In this document: piece after piece, positions 10,919-20,517 of the stretch
Numbering within the stretch: position 1 is the stretch's first letter
Layout of the letters: each line of letters begins with the position of its first letter
Assembly: GCF_002127325.2 (NCBI RefSeq)
Contig: NC_035443.2
Coordinates: 31,795,930-31,859,929 of the forward strand
Direction: 5' to 3'
DNA: 64,000 bases
Source: Helianthus annuus
Taxonomy: Eukaryota > Streptophyta > Magnoliopsida > Asterales > Asteraceae
Notes under the pieces: model-generated
Databases searched by the model: none
Seen by the model: only the letters and a program-made list of their open reading frames with translations
Told to the model about the DNA's origin: nothing
Program-made: the position numbers and the translations under genes

Positions 10919-13900
10919 TGTCACACCCTGGCTTTGCGGAAGCGTGGTTAATTTGGTGTGACTTCTTAATACCATAGCTTAATCATAACAAGCTATATGA
11001 ATTAAAAATATGCAAGATCATCCATTGATAATAAAATAGTAAAACATTGTCTTAATGGGTTAACACCCAACAACCATAACTTTGTCTAAACATTACAAAT
11101 GCAAACTTAACATAAACATGATTCAAGGACTGTGACTTGTCCAGGAAAGAGTCACAAGCCTCGAACCCTGGATGACCTCGGGCTTAATGCAGCGGAAAAC
11201 AAGCCATACCGCGCCAGATCGTTAGTTTCCTGAAATACATGTAAGTTGAAAAATCAACAATAATGTTGAGCGAGTTCATGCGAAAGTGCGTAAACAAACC
11301 TTTATCTTTATCGAAAACCTGGTATGTAGCAAATAAGGAAAAAGAGATCACCAATGGTTTGCAAGGCCATTGATATGTGTGAAGTGCAAGTAGGGATGAC
11401 TCAAACCTAGCGGATTTATGCGTCGGGCACTAAGTCACCCCGAGGTCCGTTCAGCTGGACCTGGGGCTGGGCTCGCTACACCCAGATAGATCTACCGCTC
11501 CTGTCCCTCGGTCCTACTATGAGGATTAATGGCCTCAAGTTTCCGCCTACCCACTCACATGATCTAAGTAACAAACCTCCTTACGCTAACCATACCATGT
11601 ATAAACATATTCATAATCATTGTAACATGTATTTCACCCCCGCAGTTTAGAAAACTGAAAACAGTTAAGAGAAAAGGGGGACATGAACTCACAGTGAGTG
11701 CGTCACAATACCAAGTAATCCAAATATCCAACTGCTGCGCAACGACCTACATGTGCTAATTCTATTAGACGGATGGCCGTGCCTTAGCTTTATAGTTTAC
11801 ATTTTCGGGAAACAGTTAGACAACCGTTCCGCGTATATACTTGGTAGAAAATCTCCTTCCCAAGGATGGGGGAATTAATACATGCGTGCTTATAATATTA
11901 AGTCTCACTTAATATATTTTATTTCTCATTCCAAAATATAATTATTTTTCTCAAAAATAATATATTTTCTATTCGTATAATACTTTCCAAAATAATACGT
12001 CGACAAGATACGCATTCGTGAATATTTCCGTATAAAGTGTAAGTTACGTTTTGGCGATTTAGTGGTAATAGTAATTACCGTTGTAACTTATATGTTTGTC
12101 GTGTAGGCGTTGGTATTATTTTGGGTTCGACAAAGTTTGTAACTATTATTTTTACTCTAAAAATAATATTTATATATTTTCACAAAATAATCATAAACAG
12201 TGTTGTGAAAAATATATTTATCGAATAAATATTTATCACGTTTATTTTTGTGAAAATCCCACCTCCGAATATTTGTGATAAAGTCATGGCGAAATATATT
12301 TTGTAAACATTTCAAAAATAACTCTAACACTTGTAAATAATTTCTAAGTGTTAGATTTTAGAAAAATTTCGCCAGAGTTTCCCCTGTAACTGGAGGTGGC
12401 CACGCTTTCAAGCGTATCATTTTCTTTTACAAATCATTTTAACAATTTCTTTAAATCAACCAATCAATTTCCGATACTTCAAACCAGTTTCAATACATTA
12501 AACTTGTAGACTAGTATATAAAATCGCATTATTACATGAACTTGTAATTTTCCCGAAGGTCGTAATGTAGATCACCTTATATTTAGTGGATCTATGTATA
12601 AAATAATTTAGTCTTGTAAAAAACCCCGTTTTTGGAACAAATCACTCTTTACAACTTCCCGACAACTTTTATAAAAATTTGTTAGTTTGTCGGATCTTTC
12701 GTTTCACAAGTTTCTATACACTTGTAGTTTAAAAATCATCTTTGTTAGCATGTTATCCAACTTATATAAAACATGATTTTCTCGACACCTGGTTCTACGA
12801 ATGTACCACTTATACATACGTAGATCGGCTCGTTTTAAATACTATTTTACATGTCAAAACACTTTTACACAAGTTCATGTTTCCCGTGTGGTGGAGTTTC
12901 ACCTTTTAACCCTCGTACCGCTAGAAACAAGCTTATGTCAAGATTCGTGATCTTAACAAAGTCGGGTTAAACGATGATAAGAGCCACCACATCGTAGATC
13001 GGGCCTCAATAATCAACATATTCGAATACTACGACTTTTACACGCGTTATAAGCTTTTAACCAACAATATTCGAGTTTTAGTAGCCTTTAAAGATTTAAA
13101 AGATGGGTTTCCGACTTTTAACCGTTAAAAATCCTTTTAACCACTTTAGATACGATCAAGAGTGAGTTTTAAATGTTATACCTCTAGCTCGGGGCTAGGG
13201 AAGATCTTTGGCGAAAATGGCGTGGATAAAAGCAAATGAACGAGGTCCTTTAACTTTCGCTTGCTTCAAAGCTCCTAATACGTGATCCCCGACACTTGTA
13301 TATACTTGGAATGGCAAGACAAGAACCGAAAGATGGATGTGTGGGTGTGGGTAGTCACGGCCGAGAGGGAGAGAGCAAGAGGGAGTGAGAGTGAGTTGGT
13401 GAAATGGATGGCAAGTCTTGTGTATGAGTGGGGTTTTTATAGACAAAATTTGGTTCATCGTCCAACGGATTCTTATGCTTTCTAGATATCCACGATCAAC
13501 AATTAAAATATTCAAAAGTGTACTCCTAGTTCCATTAGAATGGAACCGGCCTAAAGGGGGGGGGGTACCCGGTTGGATCTTGATTGTTCAGTTAGAGTTC
13601 AGTTTAGTTAAGTCGGTTACTTTTAGAGATTAACCCCGTTAGTTGTTTAATGCGTTATAATGCGGGTGTTTAGGGTAATCAGGGACCATAACTGGCTTAG
13701 AAAAATACTAATAATATTTCTGGCAATATTTTTATGTTCCGGGTATAGTCCGGTTGTTCGGTCGGATAGTAATCCGTTAAAGTGCTTAAGTAATCCTTTA
13801 AGCGTTGTAAATAATATTTTTAGCGACACAATTTATTCTGCAAAGTGTCAGGAATATTTCCTCAGGTTTTGGCACTTTATTAGTTAGCTAGAAACTAGTA

Positions 13901-14318
13901 TGCTGATAAAAGTGCTGTGTTTTGTGCTTAGAGTACGTTTTAGGCACATCCAATCTCTGTATCTTATTCCTAGAGTCACAGTTATACAACCCTTGTATCC
14001 CTACACACACTACGGGTGTAGTAAAATATTTCTGGCTCATTCAGGCCTTTAGAGGCAGTGTTTGCCTGATGCTGGCTATATCAGCATGTCAAATAGGTTA
14101 TCCGTCCAAATGCTACTGTGCTTTTGTGCATCATGTTTGTCACTAGAGTTCAGTAAGTAAATAATGTAGTGACGGAAAATCAAAGTATGATGCAGATATG
14201 TACAAATATCAACAATCAAGTAGCAGTTTATCAGAAATCTCAGTTAAGCACAGTAATTAGGCAACAATTAATAGTTAATTAAGTCGTACGGATACCTGGT
14301 TTTGTGAGGGTTGTCACA
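10919..14318 (-). repeat. 5' LTR of element T, complete, 3400 bp
   Basis: On the minus strand it runs from TGTGACAACC at 14318 to GGTGTGACA at 10919. A TATA box (TCTATAAAAACC on the minus strand) lies at about 13434-13446. It is the intact reference for the split 3' LTR. Short ORFs of 60-106 codons inside it are present in both LTR copies but look non-coding. Confidence 0.93.
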
Positions 14319-14323
14319 GTTAA
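14319..14323. repeat. target site duplication, right copy (GTTAA)
   Basis: This copy follows the LTR terminus TTGTCACA ending at 14318 and matches 327-331. Confidence 0.93.
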
Positions 14324-14937
14324 TTCAACAGCTTATTTTTGGAAACAAAAAGAGGACATCGTGGCTCAAAACCACGATAGATTCAAAATGAAGCAAGTCT
14401 GGGTTCCCAAATCAATATAATTTGTGTATATTCTTGCATTTCAGAATAAACTCCAAAAATGGCTTCGAATGCTCATGGAATACATTTGGCATGTCGAAAG
14501 TGGATGTTCAAGACACATGACAGGCCTGAAGGAGCTTCTGAAGAATTTTCGTTTTATAGATCGTGATTTCATGTCTTTCGCTGGAGACGAGAAGGGAGGA
14601 AAGATCATTGGAATAGGAGATGTGGTGTCTGAAACCCTCACGTTGGAAAATGTCAACTATGTTCCAGAATTGTGCTACAATCTCATGAGTGTATCACAAG
14701 TCTGTAATAAAGGAATATCGGTGCTTTGCAACGACATGGAATGCTTGTTTCTCAAGCCTAAATATGTCGTTCCTGCAGAAATGATCATGCTTACTGCTCC
14801 AAGACACAACAACACACACATGCACAACATGAAAAACGTCAAGACAAATGATAACCTGACCTGTTTGATCTCAAAGGCTTCAGAATCGGAGTCACTGCTT
14901 TGGATACAAAATCAGAGCACACCACGGCCTACAGTTG
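14319..14937 (+). pseudogene. copia gag-protease fragment, right side of the split
   Basis: The frame continues gag (STAYFWKQKED, then VWVPKS) to a stop near 14420. An open frame then carries the protease core, WHVESGCSRHMTG at about 14487-14525, followed by the conserved LENVNYVPELCYNLMSVSQ segment. The catalytic triplet is ESG instead of the usual DSG. Integrase and reverse transcriptase should follow but are deleted. The frame passes at about 14900-14960 into RNase H remnants, where ATACAAAATCAG occurs twice (about 14902 and 14957). Confidence 0.85.
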
Positions 14938-14959
14938 TTGTTCACAAGTTCTCTGAATA

Positions 14960-15247
14960 CAAAATCAGTCGTTGGATTATGGAATCAACATCATTAAGAC
15001 TCCTATATTCATCGACAATAAGGCATGTCTGGGAATTGTGAAGAATCCCATCCTCCACTCCAGAACAAAGCATATTGAAATTCGAATTCACGTAATTCGA
15101 GATGCATACGAGAAGGGGTACATTCAAGTGGTGCCAATGGATACAACATAGCAGCGAGCCGACATTTTCACGAAAGCTTTTGATAAAATCTGTTTCAACC
15201 AGCTGGTAACCTGGTTGGAAATGGTAAATTTCCTTGAATGGAAATGA
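14960..15247 (+). pseudogene. copia RNase H, C-terminal remnant
   Basis: In a frame different from the protease one, the text shows the classical end of copia RNase H: FIDNKACLGIVKNP, then SRTKHIEIRIHVIRDA, a stop in place of a residue near 15150, ADIFTKAF, and a terminal stop near 15247. DNKACLGIVKNP carries the conserved Asp of the RNase H fold. The stop and the deletion upstream make it non-functional. Confidence 0.85.
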
Positions 15248-15410
15248 ATCTTGTGATCCAAAATCATTCGTAAATACTCTATCTTTTGTCACTATTAAAA
15301 AAAAACGTTTGTTGAAAGAAAAACAAGTATCGTGAAGGGTCGCCCACCAAAAAGATTTTCTGACTTTTAAAATTTTATTTTCAGGCAACGGACTTTCGAA
15401 AATAAAGATT

Positions 15411-15423
15411 TTAGGGGGGATAT
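15411..15423 (+). other. internal polypurine-tract-like motif of the copia element
   Basis: TTAGGGGGGATAT lies about 165 bp after the end of pol. It resembles the real tract before the 3' LTR (CTAGGGGGATAT at 18623-18633). Confidence 0.6.
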
Positions 15424-15753
15424 TCCAGAAAATCCAATATTAGATGATTGTGTCTGACTCCTGTTAGAAGAAATGATAGAAAATTGCTAACACTTTGTCA
15501 TTTCTTGCAAAACAGAAAACAAAAAGAAATCGGGGTACCAAGCAACGATGTGTCGGTAGATTCAGCAACACCGACGAGTAAACTGCTGTTAGGGAGCAAA
15601 ACATAACGTCTACACAAGGATTCTGGCTTTTCTCAGACATTACGCATCTTGTGGGTAACACGTTGCGGCATATGGCTTAATGGTCTTAAATCTTGCATTG
15701 ACAGATTGCCAAAGTCTGAGATTTCGGGTCTTTATATTGGTGTTTCATTCGGG

Positions 15754-16006
15754 GATATCATAGTCATTCTTCTGCTGCATCCAGATACATGCTGACCTAG
15801 ACGCTATGATATCTTTTCTTAATAAGTGCCTTAAAAAAAAGGAGGCCAAAACCCTTTCATAATAAGTGCCAAAATTGGCCAAAAACTTAGATAGATCAGT
15901 TTGGTCTCTCTGCTGTACGGAAGTACTGACCTATTCACCAAACTATCTGTCTCAGCCCTCGGTAGTTCTTGGGATCTCTATTGTACGAAAGTACAGACCT
16001 GATCTC
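15754..16006 (+). ncRNA. three forked hairpins in the copia region between pol and the third ORF
   Basis: Hairpin 1 pairs GATATCATAG (15754-15763) with CTATGATATC (15804-15813) and has an inner GCAT/ATGC stem (15777-15780, 15789-15792). Hairpin 2 pairs AGTTTGGT (15898-15905) with ACCAAACT (15937-15944) and has inner GTAC-GGAA-GTAC at 15915-15926. Hairpin 3 pairs GGGATC (15971-15976) with GATCTC (16001-16006) and has inner GTAC-GAAA-GTAC at 15983-15994. The loops share CTCTGCTG before and GACCT after the inner stem. Related hairpins occur in elements A and D. The role is unknown; RNA packaging or stability is a guess. Confidence 0.7.
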
Positions 16007-16559
16007 CGCTCTATCGTTGAAAAGAATGAATCCAATATACTCACCTGTTATGAGGAATCTTTGCGCATACCTTGATCGCGGGGGTGTGTCCTGATGTGGG
16101 ACTCACGGGCGTAATGTCTCTATTCTAAATAGCTTGTGTGGGGGCCATTGAAGACTTGTCAATATTACCGAAAAACATGATAAAAGCGCTCTCTGAAGGC
16201 ATGTTGAAAGAAGGATGCATGGATTTAAGCGGACAAACATACTGGCAGTTTTTCTTGTGCCCTGGTTAGTAAATAATAATTATAATAAATAAGAAATTGG
16301 CAAGTGTTGGCAATATGATCTTCTGTAGGTAAGTCGGCGAGCATCGAATGTTACAAGAAAATCCGCATCAAACGGAACCTCCCAGAGCTGAAAATTTAAA
16401 GTTCGGAGTCAAAATGTTCCAAATTTTATTAAGTTTGTGAATATTACATAATTTAGAATATTGTAACCAAAACTGGGCACGTTTTACGAGAAAGTTTGAA
16501 ATCCACGAGCGAAATTAAAATAGTTTTGAAAACAGACTTATGGCGGCGAAATTAAGATA

Positions 16560-16607
16560 CCAGCGAAATTATTATTTCGCTGGATATCAAATCTTCTCTA
16601 TAAATAT
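16560..16607 (+). promoter_or_regulatory. palindrome plus TATA box in front of the copia third ORF
   Basis: CCAGCGAAAT (16560-16569) and ATTTCGCTGG (16574-16583) form a perfect inverted repeat with a 4-base gap. CTATAAATAT follows at 16598-16607, 14 bp further on. The ORF begins at 16725, leaving a plausible leader. The surrounding text matches the palindrome-TATA segment of this element's own LTR at 18766-18810. Confidence 0.6.
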
Positions 16608-16724
16608 CTTCCTAACCGTCATTTTTCAAAATTTTCGAAATCCATTTCATCATCTTCTTCTCTAATCTTCGGACAATTTCTCAAAATCTGTCACAAGTTT
16701 CATTTGCGTTCAAAGATTCTCAGA

Positions 16725-18340
16725 ATGGTGAAGAACATTGAATGGGATAAAACGTCAAAGCACAATCAAAGCATTAATCTCGAGCAGGTTCCACAGGATT
16801 TCCAAGATGCAGCTAGATGGGTTAGATCAAGCAGAGTAGGCTATGCAGTCGAAAAAGCTGTTAAAGTATACAGAATCCACATTCGAGAGTTCTGGGAAAA
16901 TGCGAAGCCTGAAACAATCAATAATGCCAGAGGGATATCTTCAACTCATCGTCTTCTGTCAGATTGGTCCAGGGGTAGTTTCATCAGTAAGAGGTGGGAC
17001 CGTTATCGATCGGCTGAGTTATCTACATGGGCGTCAACAAATCTGTAAAACGTTCAAAGCCTGGGTAGATGGAACTGTGTTATCCACTCGTTATGCTGCA
17101 GGGGTAATATTGTCATTTTGTTGAGTTGCTGGTACTTTGTGTACTTATGGTACTATGCAGGCTCGGGTCCTGTTATTCGAAATGCTCGGGACTAGGTTAA
17201 TGGTTTGGCTGATTTAGTTGCTGCGTTTATGGTTCGGAAGGCCCAAAAAGCTTGTTGCTAGCTATGTCAAAACTGGGTTGGATTTATCCCGTTCAGGCCT
17301 ACCACAACTGGGTTACTGGCGCTGATCTACTGGCCTGGTTGGTTCTCTATATTGTCAGATTTGGCGATGGCCCTTTGGTGGGTTTCTCGTGTGAAGGCCA
17401 GGCCCCATAGCCTGAAAATGGGTCTGGTTTATGGTTCGCTGAAGGCCCTGTTATGGTGCTTGAATTATGGCACTAATTGGTTAAAAGCTAGGAACAAGTC
17501 TTCTGAGTTGGGCATTGGCAAGTCTCCAAAGGCTGAAGGTCCTCATTTGTGTGCTCAAGTCTCCATCCCGGGTTGTAAAATGCGGTTTGGGCCTGTGTTA
17601 TTGGGCTGGGGATATGGCCGATGGGGTCGTTGTTTGGGCTCCTGGTCTATAATAGTCATGGGTGTCACAAAATATAACCCGATTATGAGAAATGTTAGGA
17701 ATGTTTGTGGTTAAAATACAAGGTGGCATGATTCAATACTTCCAGACTGGATTTGATCTCTTTACTCTTCCTAGGTGGGATTTACTTGAGCTTGGCCGTT
17801 AGGATATTCTAAATCCAGATGAAAGAAGCATTGGCGGAGACTTTGAACGCCCGATCGCTAAAGAATGCAACAAGGGTTTCCGTAATCACAGGCCACAGCG
17901 TCCAAGACGGAGAGTGTCGAAAACAACCATAGATCCAGTGACAGGGAAAGGAAAGGTGACGTGGGTGATTAACCCTGCTAAAGTGGTCACGAGAATCAAG
18001 CTTCCTGAAGAGGTTCCCGTTTCCCTCAAAAATTTCAAGAAATGGTTTTATGATAGCAAAACTGGCGAAGCTGTGATCAGATCCAACAAAAACGTGGATA
18101 TTCGAATTTTGGATCCTATGGACGTATTTATGTTTGGACTCTCCGATCTAACGGTGTTGAATGCAAGCCGTATAAATGTTGGAGCTGGAAATGCAAATCT
18201 TGAGGAGGCCACGCTATTTCAGTGAGCGGTAGAAAGAGCCTGGAAGTTAAAGAGAGAAATGCTGGATCTGGTAGACAAAATCGAGAAAAGAAAAGAAACC
18301 GAAGAAAAGAAGAAGGAAGCAAGGAAGAAAAAGAAGCATG
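16725..18340 (+). pseudogene. SIRE-type third ORF (env-like position), disrupted
   Basis: The frame from MVKNIEWDK (16725) includes FQDAARWVRSSRVGYAVEKAVKVYRIHIREFWENAK. This resembles the conserved block of the extra ORF found downstream of pol in many plant SIRE/Maximus elements (pattern ..IRYAL....I...YIxQFW..A). It stops at 17048. The frame is recovered at about 17730-18225 with VSKTTIDPVTGKGKVTW and LKNFKKWFYDSKTGEAVIR, then after one stop a Lys/Glu-rich coiled-coil stretch to about 18340. The section 17110-17720 in between shows no similarity I can name. No clear membrane segment or signal peptide is visible. The function of this ORF family is unknown. Confidence 0.65.
17110..17720. other. 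unassigned GC-richer block inside the copia third ORF
   Basis: This block is G/T-rich with many GGCC and TGGG steps, unlike the AT-rich flanks. It could be a small inserted element or an unspliced intron. No terminal repeats or target duplication were found by eye. The 120-codon frame at 17352-17714 has no recognisable motif. Confidence 0.35.
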
Positions 18341-18622
18341 AAAGAAAGAAAGAAAGAAAGAACTTCTGCTTCAACAACTGAACCCACCACAACCTCACAA
18401 ACAACACCATCACCTCCGGCCTCATCCACATATGAGGCCACTATGGAGGATCCGCCAACAAGTGAAGCTGTTACTACTTAAGAAACTCCAGTTGCACCAA
18501 TCGAGACTCAAGCACCACCTGAAACGACAATGCATGAAGACAATCCCAAAGAGCCCGAAAAGCCAGCTACAGAGAATCCAGTGGAAACAACTGAAGAATG
18601 AGAAGACAAGTATGCAACGATC

Positions 18623-18633
18623 TAGGGGGATAT
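18623..18633 (+). other. polypurine tract of the copia element
   Basis: TAGGGGGATAT directly precedes the LTR start TGTTGGAAC at 18634. Confidence 0.8.
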
Positions 18634-19058
18634 TGTTGGAACTTTTGAGATCGTTCATACTTGTACTGGATTAGCTTTATAGCTGTTTGTAGCTAATTTA
18701 ATAGTATAGGGGCTTATTTTGTAATTTCATGGAATTAGAAATCCTGACTTAGTGTAGTTAAGATTCCAGCAAATTTATAAATTTGCTGGCAAGTCAGGCA
18801 CTATATATAGCCCAAGCATTGTAACCTAGCTAAGCTTTTGGCTCTTTGGTGAATGAAGTGTTGTTTACATTAAATCTCTAGATTGTGTGCTCAAATTAGA
18901 TTTCCAAGGTGCTTTATTGATTCATATACTTGTTTGGATTCAAAACAACACTTGTTGTATTCATCAATCCATTAGCTTCATCTTCATTCTTGATCTTTCT
19001 TGACTTTTTCATAGTTCAAACACTTAATTAATAGGTGTTTTGGACTAAAACAACCAAC
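18634..19058 (+). repeat. 3' LTR of the SIRE-like copia element
   Basis: It begins TGTTGGAACTTTTGAG after the polypurine tract and ends near AAAACAACCA (19056-19060). It is about 425 bp. The TATA box CTATATATAG is at 18801-18810. The 5' LTR is outside the window, so the end was placed only by the usual TG...CA rule. Confidence 0.75.
18766..18810 (+). promoter_or_regulatory. 24-bp palindrome followed by TATA box in the copia LTR
   Basis: CCAGCAAATT and AATTTGCTGG form a perfect palindrome around TATA (18766-18789). The TATA box CTATATATAG starts at 18801, 11 bp later. This is the core promoter of the element. Confidence 0.75.
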
Positions 19059-20517
19059 CACTGTGATCCGGATTGATATTGGGAATTACAAAATACGCAT
19101 AAATACATATTTTGACCGAAACTATAACTCGTCACTACATCTAATCAACGTGGTAATCAGTAGGTATAGCCACTAGGGACTATAACCATCGTGATTACGC
19201 TCACGTTGCGAAGTTCAAACGAACTTCGTGTTGACCAACTCGTGGTCAAAGCAGAAAGTCAACCACAGTTTGACTTTTATGCTAGAAAAATGATAAAAGC
19301 ACGAAAGAAACTTACAAAGGGTCCAAGCTAGAAGATTTGATCTAAAAAATTCTCAGGTATGAAGCTTCACAAGGAGAGCTTCAACTTAGAGAATGAAATT
19401 GAGATCAAAGGTGTGAATGAGGGTGATGAAGATGGTGGGTATTTATATTAAGTGAAGAACCGTGAGGATCGTTCCTCGATAATTGAACTTCGATCTGGAC
19501 CTTACACATAAGGCACATGGTTTTGGAATACTAGGGGTGCCCCACAACCATCAAACGGTATTTAGAAAGTTACAAAAAGGACCCTGAACTTCAAGTCAAT
19601 TGCTGAAAGTTGCTGAAATGAGTTTTCTGCCCAGATGAGGCCATGGCATTGCACCACCGCAAAGCCATATAGTGGTGGCGTGACGCCACCATATGCCAGA
19701 TCAAGAAACTTTCAAAAAGTGTCAGTTTTGGTCCCTGCAACACTTTTAAGCCATTTTCGATGCGTTTAAACCCCGTTAACCCCATTTCAAGGCTCTAAAA
19801 TGAAGTTAAAGTATAGGGAACAAGAAATATGCTCAAAAACATCTCGGATGTCGGTTCGTTTGGTTGTATGGTTGCGTTGTTCGGTTAATTACGACGAAAC
19901 ACGAACGGACGCGAAAAACGATCCAAATTACGCAACGAATTGAATTATATCATGCCAATCACTAAAATAAAATATTTTAATGATTACATAAATTTTTGGA
20001 TGTCTGGATGTATTCAGAACGTAAGATGTGCGCGAAAATGCAAACTTATGCACTTTTTGTGAATGACCAAAAAGTTTATTTTAGCACACGAACCCCTCAA
20101 AGCCTATTTCTAAGCTATGTAAAGGATATTTAGGGCATGTTTAACTTATGGTCATGTTCCGGAATGTTCGTTGCAGTACGAATCGGCATACTTTCGCCGT
20201 TTGTCGAAATTAGTCCCTGTAAGCGAATAAACTTGATTTCGACACACCAAACCTTCCAATACTTATTTCTAAGTTATGTAAAGGTTATTTAAGGTCTGTT
20301 AAGCCCATGTCACTGTTCCGGGGTGTTTTTCGCATTAAACTGATTACGATTACGCATCAGTTTGCGTATAACTTCCCAGAAAGCGATTAAAAGCTCGAAA
20401 TCAAACGAGAATTGATATGTGTAAATGATACTCATATTTATACAAATCCCAAGTATGAAATATGATATTTCATTGGTTTGGTATTCGTATGATGGTTGTA
20501 GTAACACAAGTGTCACA
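19059..20517 (-). repeat. partial gypsy-type LTR, target of the copia insertion
   Basis: The stretch ends with AAGTGTCACA at 20517, the same kind of terminus as the Tekay LTRs (GTTGTCACA). On the minus strand it has a TATA box (TATAAATACCCACC near 19437-19450). Inside, a segment of about 65 bp is duplicated: CTATGTAAAGGATATTTAGGG (20113 onward) against a similar copy from 20271. No adjacent PBS or coding region is seen, and the left part would lie beyond the copia element outside the window. Confidence 0.5.

Larger units (their letters stand above)
332..14318 (-). mobile_element. Tekay-type Ty3/gypsy retrotransposon (element T) with an internal inversion
   Basis: On the minus strand the order is: 5' LTR (14318 to 10919), primer binding site, leader with a 533-codon ORF, gag-pol (8381 down to 4691), then an inverted block 2388-4690 and the last part of the 3' LTR (2387 to 332). 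Both LTRs add up to exactly 3400 bp (2056 + 1344). The element is flanked by GTTAA on both sides. The integrase end carries a chromodomain-like tail, as in Tekay/Del chromoviruses. Only three LTR differences were noticed (near 2093, 3970 and 3625 against the other copy), which indicates a very recent insertion. Confidence 0.93.
1..19058 (+). mobile_element. SIRE-like Ty1/copia retrotransposon, left end outside window, interrupted by a gypsy element
   Basis: The parts in order are: gag zinc-knuckle region (1-331), a nested gypsy insertion (332-14318), gag-protease (14319 onward), the end of RNase H (to 15247), a long untranslated region with hairpins, an extra ORF (16725 to about 18340), a polypurine tract and a 3' LTR (18634 to about 19058). 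A protein-coding region downstream of pol is typical of the SIRE/Maximus lineage. Integrase and reverse transcriptase are absent, so the copy cannot move on its own. The 5' LTR lies to the left of the window, so LTR age cannot be read. The exact right end (19056 or 19060) is uncertain. Confidence 0.85.

Noticed and set aside
17352..17714. 120-codon plus-strand ORF as a host gene
   Set aside because: No recognisable motif, lies inside a broken transposon ORF, and the composition is Trp/Gly-rich in a way typical of random frames in G/T-rich DNA.
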